A stretch of 64,000 nt of DNA from CBDDFQ01 sp965227035 (GTDB lineage: Bacteria; Pseudomonadota; Gammaproteobacteria; Burkholderiales; Burkholderiaceae_C). Both the position numbers and the translations under genes were made by a program. Shown here one piece after another: positions 7,939-16,200 of the stretch. The DNA lies in NCBI GenBank assembly GCA_965227035.1, contig OZ245724.1, positions 434,001-498,000 on the forward strand. Direction: 5' to 3'. The notes below the pieces were generated by a model. That model did not search any database. It had not been told where the DNA came from and was given only the letters and a program-made list of their open reading frames with translations. Within the stretch, counting starts at the first letter, position 1. Every line of letters starts with the position of its first letter.

Positions 7939-8910
7939 TCAGCAGCCTGGCAGGAAAGATCTGTCGTAACCGAGCTTCTCGTTGAAGTTGGCAGGAAGGA
8001 AATTTACGCTGCGAAGCTGGCCAGCCAACTCGGACCAGCGGGCATCGGTCATGCATCCCACCTTGTTCAAGTCATGCGAGATCAAGTCTTCGATCATCAA
8101 CTTCACCGCTGCATCGTGAACCGGCGACGAGATGGATTTGTTCATGTTCAGAAAGAACGGTTTGATGCCCGATGGGTTGCGCACGAAATTGGTCCAACCT
8201 TTCTGAACCGCCAGCACGGTCGCTTTCACGATCTCCGGATGATTCTTGATCATGTCGTCGGATGTGAACATCACGTTGTAGGGTCGATAGCCAAGCGTAG
8301 CCATGTCGATATGACCCGTAGGAATGCCAGCTTCGGTCATGCGGGCGGGAAGGAAAAGCGAATAACCCTGTTGAACCATCTTCGGATCGTTGCGGAACAG
8401 GCTCAAATCACCAGTCACGGGAATTTCTCTCACGCCCGCAAGCTTGTATTGCTTCTTTGCCCATTCCCAGTAAGCCGATCCCAGTGCGACAGCGAAGGTT
8501 CGATCTTTCAGATCGGTAAGCGTCTTGACCGATGGATCTGCGTGATAGACGAGCGTGTACGGCGTGTAGTCGAAATGGGCGAAGACTGCTTTCACGGGAG
8601 TGCCGCGCAATCGGGCGAGCAGCACATCATCTGCATTGCCGATTCCGAACTCGATTTGGCCGGATGCGACTTGCGGAATCGTCTGGATCCGCGGGCCTCC
8701 CTGCAGCACGGTGAGCTTGATGCCGCTTTCCTTGCCCAGGTTGTCCTGCATGGCTTGCCAGTAACCGGCCTGATCGCTCTGGCCGAACCAGTTGTTGATG
8801 ATGCGAACCTCCTTGGGAGCTTGAGCCCATGCAGATGAAGCTACGACTCCGCAGGTTGCGAGCACTGCGAGCGAGAGAGTTTTCGCGAAATAAAGCTTGA
8901 TATTTTTCAT
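7939..8910 (-). CDS. ABC transporter periplasmic substrate-binding protein, SsuA/TauA/NrtA type
   Basis: The 323-residue protein starts with an evident Sec signal peptide (Lys-rich start, hydrophobic core, cleavage after about SSAWA) and continues as a type-II periplasmic binding protein (VRIINNWFGQSDQAGYW, VASGQIEFGIGNADDVL, LKDRTFAVALGS). Relatives bind sulfonates, taurine, nitrate or thiamine precursors. It is the second gene of the operon, 63 bases after the arylsulfotransferase-like gene, and would feed the permease and ATPase encoded further down. The ligand cannot be told from sequence. Confidence 0.9.
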   Translation of the reverse strand: MKNIKLYFAKTLSLAVLATCGVVASSAWAQAPKEVRIINNWFGQSDQAGYWQAMQDNLGKESGIKLTVLQGGPRIQTIPQVASGQIEFGIGNADDVLLARLRGTPVKAVFAHFDYTPYTLVYHADPSVKTLTDLKDRTFAVALGSAYWEWAKKQYKLAGVREIPVTGDLSLFRNDPKMVQQGYSLFLPARMTEAGIPTGHIDMATLGYRPYNVMFTSDDMIKNHPEIVKATVLAVQKGWTNFVRNPSGIKPFFLNMNKSISSPVHDAAVKLMIEDLISHDLNKVGCMTDARWSELAGQLRSVNFLPANFNEKLGYDRSFLPGC

Positions 8911-8973
8911 GACGGTTCCAGACAGAAATGAGAGGGCAGAAATGAGAAGACAGAAGTGGATGACTCAGGCAAA

Positions 8974-10107
8974 TCAGGCGAGCCACGGGAGCTCGTTCTT
9001 CGTGTATCGATAAGACTGGAACACGCTGTTCTGGTGTCCTGCAGAATACTTGCGCGCCGCTTCGTCCGGGTATTCGGCGAAGTAAGGAATGATGTATTCC
9101 CACACCACTTCACCTTTCTTCGTGACTTCGAAAAGGCGCCCGGTCGACGATTCGGTGACATGCGTATTTCCATTCGCAAGACGCTGCGCACTCCCCATGT
9201 ACGGAGAATAAAACGAAGGCAGCATCTCGTCGGCATAAGTCCATTCGATTGCTCCGGTTGCAGCGTTGATTTCCACTATTCGCGACGACACGATATGGAC
9301 ACCCGGCCGGAAATTTCCGTTGTCGAACGCAAGGATATTTCCATTGCCAAGCCACACCGGCGCATGCTGATGCGACAGCACGCCAGCGGGAATATGCAGC
9401 TTCACCGATTTCGTTTTCTTGTCGACACCGATGATTCCCGAGGTGGTGCGCAGACTCATGAGCACCATGCCCTCCGGCGTCATGTCGAGTCCGTTCACCA
9501 GTGGCCAATGTGCACGCCCGAAGCCGACGTGAATCGGAAAGGATTCCGGATCGAGGTGCTCCCAGACTTTCCACTCCCAGACCAGCGTTCCGTTGCGATC
9601 GACTTCCCGAATCACGTCGCCGTAAATGACCGTTTCTCCATGCGAGGTGCCGCCTTTGATTCGCGCCGCAAATTCGGCAGGAATGGGAGCGCATGCCGCG
9701 TAAAGCAGATGGCCGTTTTTAAGCCAGCGTGCGTCGTGATGATGGGTGACGTCTTCGTACTGCCAGACGACTTCGCCTTGAGGCGTGACCTCCTGGAACA
9801 GGCCGCCGTGCCACAAGGACCAGGCGCCATAAACATCGGGTGAATCAGGGTGGTTGCCGTTGTAGCCCATGTTGCCGTTGGCAAGAATGACGGCTGCTCG
9901 GCCGGGTCGGACCGACATCTTCCATTCGTGTGCAATTTTTCCTTCCATGTCGATGAGGTACACCGCACCTCCCGCAGTTTGCGGTGCGTAGAGCGTGTAT
10001 CCGCCCGCAGACATCTGGGGGTCGTGCGCAATAAGGCCGGCTCCGCGGCGTCGCATCGTGACTTGGTCGACTACGGTCAAAGTTTTCTCCTGAAATGGGT
10101 GACGCAT
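8974..10107 (-). CDS. Arylsulfotransferase (ASST)-like beta-propeller protein
   Basis: The 377-residue protein opens, after a short leader, with GGYTLYAPQTAGGAVYLIDMEGKIAHEWK, the blade pattern that starts PQQ/ASST-type propellers, and repeats of the type G-(E/T)-VWQYED, LVWEWKVWEH, IEWTYADE and VVWEYIIP run to the end. Conserved histidines occur in THHHDARWL, HVGFGRAHW and HQHAP. ASST enzymes move sulfuryl groups between phenolic compounds. No signal peptide is visible, unlike the periplasmic E. coli-type ASST, so it looks cytoplasmic. The start at 10107 gives the longest frame; an ATG at 10056 is possible. It is first in the operon, divergent from a LysR gene. Confidence 0.72.
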   Translation of the reverse strand: MRHPFQEKTLTVVDQVTMRRRGAGLIAHDPQMSAGGYTLYAPQTAGGAVYLIDMEGKIAHEWKMSVRPGRAAVILANGNMGYNGNHPDSPDVYGAWSLWHGGLFQEVTPQGEVVWQYEDVTHHHDARWLKNGHLLYAACAPIPAEFAARIKGGTSHGETVIYGDVIREVDRNGTLVWEWKVWEHLDPESFPIHVGFGRAHWPLVNGLDMTPEGMVLMSLRTTSGIIGVDKKTKSVKLHIPAGVLSHQHAPVWLGNGNILAFDNGNFRPGVHIVSSRIVEINAATGAIEWTYADEMLPSFYSPYMGSAQRLANGNTHVTESSTGRLFEVTKKGEVVWEYIIPYFAEYPDEAARKYSAGHQNSVFQSYRYTKNELPWLA

Positions 10108-10159
10108 TCGCCACTCAACTCGAATCTACCGATGTAGTTGCGTCCGCAATAGCTGATAG

Positions 10160-10181
10160 TTTCTAATACGGCGTATAGAAA
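10160..10181. promoter_or_regulatory. Inverted repeat, candidate LysR operator
   Basis: TTTCTA (10160-10165) and TAGAAA (10176-10181) form a perfect 6-bp inverted repeat with 10 bases between, and the inner TAC/GTA extends the symmetry. It sits in the 95-bp gap between the divergent LysR gene and the oxygenase/ABC operon, 20 bases before the LysR start, where a LysR protein would repress itself and activate the operon. Confidence 0.5.
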
Positions 10182-10202
10182 AAGCGAACACCATCCCTTC
10201 AT

Positions 10203-11147
10203 ATGCCAAATACTCGCCCGCGCCCCCTTTCTCTATCGATTTCGCAGGCATTTCGTTGCTTCGACGAAGTGGCACGGCGAGGGTCTTTGCGCAAGGCAGC
10301 GGACTCGCTGAATCTCACGGCCGCTGCCGTGCACCAGCAAATACTGAATCTTGAAGAGCAGGTCGGCACACCGCTGTTCGACCGGCTGCCGCAAGGCATG
10401 AAACTGAGTTCCGCCGGAGAAATCATGATCGCTGCGGTTCGTCGAAGCCAGCGCGACTTCGAAGACGCCGCCGATCAGGTGGAAGCCTTGCGCACCATGA
10501 GGCGCGGACATATCAGCCTGGCGGTATCGCATTCTTCTGCCGAGCATTTGATTCCGCATGTCATCGAAACTGCGATGCGAAAGTACCCTGGCTTTACCTA
10601 CAACGTGCGCTCTGGAAGCGGCGAAGCGATCATGAAGTGGGTGTCGCAGGGTGAATCCGATTTCGGTTTGTGCCTCAGGCGCAAGCCGCCGCCGGGCGTC
10701 GAGGAAGTTCGCGCCTGGCCGCAACGACTTGGGCTGGTGACCCAACCCGGACATCCGCTCAGCATGCGCACGACTCCTCTTCGAGTGCGCGACTGCCTCG
10801 ATCAACAAACGATTTTGATGACGCAGGACACCGAATTACGCGCGATGACTTTTGGGATCGAAAACAAAGAGCGCCGGACCACCAAGCCGCTGATCGAAAC
10901 CAGCTCGGTGGCGATGGTGAGGCATTTGGTCGCAAAGGGAGTGGGCGTCGGATTCCTGATTCCAGAGAACGTCGCGCAGGATGTTGCGGAAGGGCGTCTT
11001 GCCTGGACTCCCTTCGTCGACAAGGAAGCGCAGTCGCACACCTGTATTTTTCAGAGAGCTGGGCAAACAACACCGGTGGCAACGGGAATGTTTCTGCAGT
11101 TTCTGGAGGCGGCAGTGAACGACATTCACTCGAAGTTCGCAATCTGA
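10203..11147 (+). CDS. LysR-family transcriptional regulator
   Basis: A 314-residue LysR regulator. The N-terminal winged helix (about residues 12-72) reads AFRCFDEVARRGSLRKAADSLNLTAAAVHQQILNLE, followed by a linker helix and the effector-binding domain (HISLAVSHSS, VRSGSGEAIMKWVSQGESDFGL, VAKGVGVGFLIPENV). Being divergent from the ASST-like/ABC/oxygenase operon, with a palindrome in the shared 95-bp region, it is the likely regulator of that operon and its co-inducer is presumably the transported compound or a product of it. Confidence 0.9.
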   Translation: MPNTRPRPLSLSISQAFRCFDEVARRGSLRKAADSLNLTAAAVHQQILNLEEQVGTPLFDRLPQGMKLSSAGEIMIAAVRRSQRDFEDAADQVEALRTMRRGHISLAVSHSSAEHLIPHVIETAMRKYPGFTYNVRSGSGEAIMKWVSQGESDFGLCLRRKPPPGVEEVRAWPQRLGLVTQPGHPLSMRTTPLRVRDCLDQQTILMTQDTELRAMTFGIENKERRTTKPLIETSSVAMVRHLVAKGVGVGFLIPENVAQDVAEGRLAWTPFVDKEAQSHTCIFQRAGQTTPVATGMFLQFLEAAVNDIHSKFAI

Positions 11148-11311
11148 CAAGTGCTGAGACCGCGACGTGATCTTTTGTCTGAGAACGCGAAACTTTTCAT
11201 CCGTTCCGTTCCTCTCATTCAGGCGGCCGCACCTTTCCGGCCGCTGATATGGGCGGCGTGCAGCGAACGTTATGCTCAGCATTCATCCACTCCACAGAGA
11301 CAGGATTTCCT

Positions 11312-11698
11312 ATGAAGCTTCGCGCAACCTTTGCCTTCGTCGCCCTTTGCACCATGGCCGCAATGTCTCATGCCGGAGAAATCAAGCAATTCAGCCAGGC
11401 CGAGTTCGACCAACTGACGCGGGCCGGCAAGCCCGTCGTGGTGGACGTAAGCGCCACCTGGTGCCCTACCTGCAAAGCGCAGAAGCCGATCGTGGACAAG
11501 CTCATGCAGCAGCCGGCTTACAAGGACGTGACCCTGCTGACGGTCGATTTCGACAAAGAGAAGCCAACCCTGCGCACCTTCAAAGTGGGTATGCAGAGCA
11601 CGCTGGTGGCCTTCAAGGGCACCAAGGAAGTGGCTCGGTCGGTCGGCGACACCACCGAGGCAGGTCTCGAAGGACTGTTCAAGAAGACGCTGAACTGA
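11312..11698 (+). CDS. Exported thioredoxin-fold protein
   Basis: A 128-residue periplasmic thioredoxin-like protein. A Sec signal peptide occupies about residues 1-21 (ending SHAG), and the active site is W50-CPTC-54 (ATWCPTCKAQKP). The start at 11312 has ACAGGA just upstream. Its stop overlaps the ATG of the CcdA-like gene by one base (TGATG), so the two are translationally coupled. The logical role is a periplasmic thiol reductase or oxidant-defence protein kept reduced by the membrane partner. CPTC rather than CGPC is not unusual for such exported proteins. Confidence 0.88.
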   Translation: MKLRATFAFVALCTMAAMSHAGEIKQFSQAEFDQLTRAGKPVVVDVSATWCPTCKAQKPIVDKLMQQPAYKDVTLLTVDFDKEKPTLRTFKVGMQSTLVAFKGTKEVARSVGDTTEAGLEGLFKKTLN

Positions 11699-12426
11699 TG
11701 GAGTTCGGCATCGGCTCGTACGCTTTCGGCTTGATAGCCGGCGTGCTGTCGACGCTCTCTCCTTGTGTACTGCCGATCGTTCCGATCGTGCTGGGTTCCG
11801 CCAGCAACGCGCATCGCCACGCGCCACTGGCTTTGGCCGGCGGACTGGCGCTCTCCTATGCCATCGTGGGCACCTCGCTCGCCTGGGCCGGCGCTTCCCT
11901 GGGAGTCGACACGTCGATCTTTCGCGATGTGGGGGCCGTAATTCTCGGTCTGCTGGGGCTCGTGCTCATGTCCAGCGCGCTGCAGCAGCGCTTCGCTTCA
12001 TTGACGGCGGGTATAGGCAACGCAGGCAACAGCCTCATCGGGCGCATGTATCTGGATGGCTTGAAGGGACAGTTCGCCATCGGGCTGCTGCTGGGCCTTG
12101 TCTGGAGTCCCTGCGTCGGGCCCACTTTGGGCGCTGCCATTCTGCTGGCCAGCCAGGGCACGCAACTGGCGCAATCCGCGTCGCTGATGGCCGTGTTCGG
12201 TATCGGCGCGGCCTTGCCGCTTGTGGCGCTGGCCTACGTTTCTCGTGGGGCCATGGATCGAGTGCGAGGCAAGCTGATGAACGCAGGCAAGACCGGGAAG
12301 TTACTTTTGGGCATGGTCATGGTTGCGCTTTCGTTGATGATCCTCACCGGTATCGACAAGGTGCTGGAAGCATGGCTCGTTGAACATTCGCCCGCTTGGT
12401 TGACTCAGCTGACCACTCGCTTCTAA
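11698..12426 (+). CDS. CcdA/DsbD-type thiol:disulfide membrane transporter
   Basis: A 242-residue membrane protein with about six hydrophobic segments. The two redox cysteines expected in CcdA are present in symmetric Pro-rich motifs: SPCVLPIVP (Cys23) and SPCVGPTLG (Cys139). CcdA carries electrons from cytoplasmic thioredoxin across the membrane to periplasmic thioredoxin-like proteins; here the coupled upstream gene (11312-11698) is the evident acceptor. The start ATG at 11698 overlaps the upstream stop. It lacks the soluble alpha and gamma domains of full DsbD. Confidence 0.9.
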   Translation: MEFGIGSYAFGLIAGVLSTLSPCVLPIVPIVLGSASNAHRHAPLALAGGLALSYAIVGTSLAWAGASLGVDTSIFRDVGAVILGLLGLVLMSSALQQRFASLTAGIGNAGNSLIGRMYLDGLKGQFAIGLLLGLVWSPCVGPTLGAAILLASQGTQLAQSASLMAVFGIGAALPLVALAYVSRGAMDRVRGKLMNAGKTGKLLLGMVMVALSLMILTGIDKVLEAWLVEHSPAWLTQLTTRF

Positions 12427-12428
12427 AG

Positions 12429-12447
12429 CGAGCGCTTTTGGCGCTCG
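12429..12447 (+). terminator. Hairpin after the CcdA-like gene, possible terminator
   Basis: CGAGCGC (12429-12435) pairs perfectly with GCGCTCG (12441-12447) around a 5-base loop, starting three bases after the stop codon. There is no T run afterwards, so it may be a weak or Rho-assisted terminator or an mRNA-stabilising stem. Confidence 0.35.
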
Positions 12448-12525
12448 ATCGGGCTCGGAGTTTCTTGTTACGTGCCGACCCCATAATCAAAGCATCGAGC
12501 CTGTTGGCTCTCGACTGGTTCCCAA

Positions 12526-13005
12526 ATGTTGAATGAAGAGCAGTTCATCGCCAAGCTCAATGAGCGACTACGACAGCATTCCCTGTACGAAGACAGCATG
12601 GAATTTGTCGCGATGCCGCAGGCCGAGGGCCGAGGTCACGTCACAGGAATCGACTGGCGTGGCGCGAAATTTCATCGCCGGATGTTTTTGAGTATTGCCA
12701 GGCAGGTTTCATCCGATTTCGTCCTGTCTCCCGTCGACCGCTTCACCGATCGTTCGAACGACAGCGGTTCACAGAATTACGTAGAGGGAACCTACGTCAG
12801 AGAGTCCGACAATTCGCTGCATCGATATTCAATCCGATTCGATGCTGGCCCTTCGCCTGAATGGTCCGCACAGGTGCAGGCCGAGGGCGGCGTGCCATAC
12901 GTACTGAGTGGATCTCTGACCGGCAATGTGCACGGTGGGACTGCGTTGGCCGCCGCCATGTGCGCGATGCTCGAAGTGCTGATCGAGGATGGCGCGAGCG
13001 ATTAG
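12526..13005 (+). CDS. Hypothetical protein
   Basis: A 159-residue acidic, soluble-looking protein with no signal peptide or membrane segment. I recognise no family. It begins with a short amphipathic helix (EEQFIAKLNERLRQHSLYEDS), followed by alternating strands, with a glycine-rich segment (GGVPYVLSGSLTGNVHGGT) near residues 121-140 and a C-terminal helix. Codon usage resembles that of neighbouring genes, so it is probably real. Its last four bases overlap the end of the receiver-domain gene on the opposite strand. Confidence 0.7.
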   Translation: MLNEEQFIAKLNERLRQHSLYEDSMEFVAMPQAEGRGHVTGIDWRGAKFHRRMFLSIARQVSSDFVLSPVDRFTDRSNDSGSQNYVEGTYVRESDNSLHRYSIRFDAGPSPEWSAQVQAEGGVPYVLSGSLTGNVHGGTALAAAMCAMLEVLIEDGASD

Positions 13006-13427
13006 TGGTGTAGAACTTCCGCAGGCACCGGCGTCGATGATTGGCTGTCGGCGTCTGGATTTGGGAATGCGCCTACGCAATAAGCAAAAAATGCGTCTAG
13101 CTCGGTCGACTTGTCGTAGACCGCATCCGAGCCGAGTGCATGGCATCGGCTTCGGATGTCTGCGGTGGCGTAGTTCGACAGAACTACCACACGCTGATTC
13201 CTATTTCTGGTGCGAAGGGACTGAAGCACCTCCAGTCCTGAGCCTTGCTTGAGAAACAGATCGATCACCGCCAAATCCCATCCGCTAGGTTGGGCGCACA
13301 AGCTGATGCCTTCGCTCGCTGTCCGGGCAAATCCCGTGACCCGCATGTCCGCCAAGTCCAGCAATGCCGATGCCAATTCATCTCGAATCGTTATGTTGTC
13401 CTCGATGAGGATCGCTGAATGAATCAT
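13002..13427 (-). CDS. Stand-alone response-regulator receiver protein
   Basis: A 141-residue receiver domain: acidic pocket Glu9-Asp10 (LIEDN), phospho-acceptor Asp56 (AVIDLFLKQGSG), the conserved Ser84 (VLSNYA) and Lys106 (VYDKS). No DNA-binding or output domain follows; only a short proline/serine tail. The start at 13427 has GGAGC about 9 bases upstream; a longer frame to 13556 lacks support. No histidine kinase is encoded in the window, so its partner must be elsewhere. LEVLQSLR and the CheY-like size suggest a phosphorelay or protein-interaction role. Confidence 0.85.
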   Translation of the reverse strand: MIHSAILIEDNITIRDELASALLDLADMRVTGFARTASEGISLCAQPSGWDLAVIDLFLKQGSGLEVLQSLRTRNRNQRVVVLSNYATADIRSRCHALGSDAVYDKSTELDAFFAYCVGAFPNPDADSQSSTPVPAEVLHH

Positions 13428-13710
13428 GGCTGCTTGCTCCGTACCTGGCTTTGCAGCCGATGACCCATTAGGCGTGTCGTGCCGCTTTAACGAAGTAGGA
13501 CATATGGCCGAGATTGATGACTCTTGAAATTCGCGCGTAGGACAGATTGGACGCACGGGTGCCGACGTTCGCGGGTTGGTCGCGGGTCGAAGCGGGTTGG
13601 CAATTGACCAGAGTTAGACAATTTCCCTACTGCGGCAGGGATCGCGTCCGACAAATCGATGAAAGTGAATGGTTTAGCGTTACGCCAGTAGTAATTCGCT
13701 AAAGCTTTAA

Positions 13711-15672
13711 ATGCCTCCACCAGCCGCCGCCATCGACCTTCCTTCCACCCCGGCTGATCAACAGTCTTCCAGTCTGCCCGACAAAGCTCATCGATCTTCC
13801 TCACTCAATCTTGCCGCTTGGCGGCAGTTCATGAATGTCGCGAAGCCATACTGGGTCGGAGATCGACGATTCAGCGCGTGGTCATTGATGGGGTTGCTTG
13901 TCGTGCTGATGTTGTGCGAGACGCAATTGGCGGTGATGCTTGTCGATAAAACCGGCGAGATGACTTCTGCGCTTGCTGCCCAGGAGCGCGATCGTTTCTG
14001 GGCGGCAGTGCGAACTTGCCTTGTCGTGCTTGGCTTCGCGGTTCCGGTGTACGCGTTCTACTACTACATGCGCGATGCGTTCGCCAATCACTGGCGTCGA
14101 TGGATGACGCACCGATTTCTGGAGGGTTATCTGGCCGAGCGGCGCTACTACCAGTTGAACGGTCAGGGCTCGATCGACAATCCCGATCAGCGCATCAGCG
14201 AAGACATTAATACTTTCACCGGCCGCTCCACGCATTTCCTTCTCATTTTCCTGAGCGCGGGCATGCAGCTGGTTGCGTTCAGCGCGGTGCTCTGGTCCAT
14301 CTCTCATGTGCTGGTGGCCTTCCTTGCGTTTTACGCCTTGGTGGGTACCGTAGTGGCGTTATGGGTGTTCGGCGAGCCGCTCATTCGTCTGAACTTCTGG
14401 CAACTTCGTCGCGAAGCCGATTTCCGTTTCGGCCTGATGCGATTGCGCGAGAACGCCGAATCGATCGCGTTCTATCGCGGCGAAGCTCAAGAACGCGCCC
14501 ACCTCGACCGCAGCTTTCAGGACGTGTTCAACAACTACGCGCGCCTGATCAAACGGCAAAGATCTTTGAATTTGTTCCAGCGAGCGTTCAGTCAACTGAC
14601 CGTCGTGATACCGGCAGTCATACTTGCCGATCAGGTGCTCTCCGGCGACATCGAGGTTGGCAGGGCAATTCAGGCTGCGGGTGCGTTTGCCGCTGTGCTG
14701 GCCGCGGTTTCGCTCATAGTGGACAACTTCGAAAGCCTGAGCCGTTTCGTCGCAGGCATAGGCCGCCTCGACACGCTGGCTCAGGCGCTGCTGGACAAAC
14801 CCGGCCGAACCGAGCCGCAGGATCCAGAGGCTGTTGCTGCTGCCAGAAAGGCGCGACGTGTGCAGCGAAGAGCACGTCGGCTTGCGCGGGCGCAGGGGCT
14901 ACGAATAGACAAAGCAGTTGCCGACCTCGCGGCGCTGCGCTCGACAACGACTCCCGTCCGAGACCTAGCCCCAGCACTAGACCTGGACCCAGACCCGCAA
15001 AGCAGGATTCTTTCTCGCGAACGAGGCCGCTTTGCCATAGAAAAGTTGACGCTCTACACGCCCCAATTCGACAGGCTCCTCGTGAAGGATCTTTCTTTGG
15101 AGCTGAGGCCGGGAGACGCGCTTTTGATCACAGGGCCGAGCGGATGCGGCAAGAGTTCTCTTCTACGAGCAATTGCCGGGCTTTGGCACGCAGGCGAGGG
15201 GACCGTAGATCACCCGCCCATCGAAGAAATGTTCTTTCTTCCGCAACGTCCTTACTTGCAGACGGGCACACTGCGCAGCCAAATGATCTATCCGGCAAAC
15301 GAGACCTCGCTCGACGATTCGTCATTGCTTCAAATACTTCACGACGTAAACCTGCCTGAGCTCGCAAATCGCGTGGGTGGACTCGGCGCAGTGCGCGATT
15401 GGGAGAAAGTTTTGTCTATCGGAGAACAACAGCGTCTTGCTTTTTCGCGCGTGCTCGTGCGAAGCCCGCGACTGCTGATTCTTGACGAAGCCACGAGCGC
15501 GCTGGACAGCGCGAACGAAGCAGCGCTCTATTCGCGTGTGCGTGCGGGTGGAGCTTCGGTGATCAGCATCGCTCACCGTCCCGCAGTGCTGCAACATCAC
15601 ACGCATGTACTGCAGCTACGGGGCGATAGCACCTGGAAAGTTTGCCCAGTGCGGGAGTTCGTATTTGAATAG
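13711..15672 (+). CDS. ABC transporter, fused permease/ATPase (SbmA/YddA/BacA-like family)
   Basis: A 653-residue fusion. The membrane part (residues about 40-365) has the SbmA/BacA-type pattern (WRRWMTHRFLEGYLAERRYYQLN, DNPDQRISEDI, ENAESIAFYRGE). The ATPase part has Walker A GPSGCGKSS (about residue 474), signature LSIGEQQRLAFSRVL and Walker B LLILDEATSALD. Relatives (YddA, vitamin B12 or peptide transporters) move peptides or cobalamin. Between the two parts lies an unusual basic, Arg/Ala-rich segment (about residues 372-415, with KARRVQRRARRLARAQ) and a Pro/Asp stretch. There is no clear ribosome site at the ATG 13711, and no obvious operon partner. Confidence 0.86.
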   Translation: MPPPAAAIDLPSTPADQQSSSLPDKAHRSSSLNLAAWRQFMNVAKPYWVGDRRFSAWSLMGLLVVLMLCETQLAVMLVDKTGEMTSALAAQERDRFWAAVRTCLVVLGFAVPVYAFYYYMRDAFANHWRRWMTHRFLEGYLAERRYYQLNGQGSIDNPDQRISEDINTFTGRSTHFLLIFLSAGMQLVAFSAVLWSISHVLVAFLAFYALVGTVVALWVFGEPLIRLNFWQLRREADFRFGLMRLRENAESIAFYRGEAQERAHLDRSFQDVFNNYARLIKRQRSLNLFQRAFSQLTVVIPAVILADQVLSGDIEVGRAIQAAGAFAAVLAAVSLIVDNFESLSRFVAGIGRLDTLAQALLDKPGRTEPQDPEAVAAARKARRVQRRARRLARAQGLRIDKAVADLAALRSTTTPVRDLAPALDLDPDPQSRILSRERGRFAIEKLTLYTPQFDRLLVKDLSLELRPGDALLITGPSGCGKSSLLRAIAGLWHAGEGTVDHPPIEEMFFLPQRPYLQTGTLRSQMIYPANETSLDDSSLLQILHDVNLPELANRVGGLGAVRDWEKVLSIGEQQRLAFSRVLVRSPRLLILDEATSALDSANEAALYSRVRAGGASVISIAHRPAVLQHHTHVLQLRGDSTWKVCPVREFVFE

Positions 15673-15681
15673 CTTGAGATT

Positions 15682-16137
15682 TCACGTCGGGCTCCACGGG
15701 TCGTAAGTGGTGACACTCCAGATGTGGCTTTCAGGGTCGGCAAAAGTGAAGCCACGGCCACCGTAAGACTCGTCTCGGAGCGGAATCAGAATGCGAGTAT
15801 TGGTTGCGATCGCACGGCTATGAATCAAGTCGGCGTCCTGGACAACGATGCAAATTCCGTCAGTGGCCCCTTCTTCGTTGGGCTGACGTATGAACTGGCC
15901 CCATTCACTGGCCGTGTCGGTAGACCCAAGCATGACCATGCCCGAACCTAGCGTGAGTTGCGCATGTGCTACGCGTCCGGAGTCGTCAATATGCACGCTA
16001 TGTCGAGTAAATCCGATCACTTCGCAAAGCCAGTTTATTGCCGCAAGGGCATCGACGTAACGCAGGCAAGGAATCACCGTGGATCCACGAGGCCGATGGC
16101 GATTCAGTGCGGTATCTTCCGGCGTTTCCAATGTCAT
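15682..16137 (-). CDS. VOC (glyoxalase/bleomycin-resistance) family protein
   Basis: A 151-residue protein of the vicinal-oxygen-chelate fold: the strand-helix pattern TVIPCLRYVDALAAINWLCEVIGF, then AHAQLTLGSGMVMLGS, and the closing GGRGFTFADPESHIWSVTTYDPW, typical of small glyoxalase-like proteins (PhnB-like). One candidate metal ligand pair is the His of AHAQLTL and the Glu/His of PESHIW. The reaction is unknown. It ends ten bases from the convergent ABC transporter gene and lies downstream of the flavin-type stress gene on the same strand (63 bp gap). Confidence 0.8.
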   Translation of the reverse strand: MTLETPEDTALNRHRPRGSTVIPCLRYVDALAAINWLCEVIGFTRHSVHIDDSGRVAHAQLTLGSGMVMLGSTDTASEWGQFIRQPNEEGATDGICIVVQDADLIHSRAIATNTRILIPLRDESYGGRGFTFADPESHIWSVTTYDPWSPT

Positions 16138-16200
16138 CTTTTGGTCCTTACTAAGTTGTGCACCTCGAACTCATGATCGCGAGCGCGGCCCGCCTCGATC

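Noticed and set aside
13428..13556. 43-residue extension of the receiver protein
   Set aside because: Receiver domains begin close to the first strand (SAILIEDN); the ATG at 13427 has GGAGC at good spacing.
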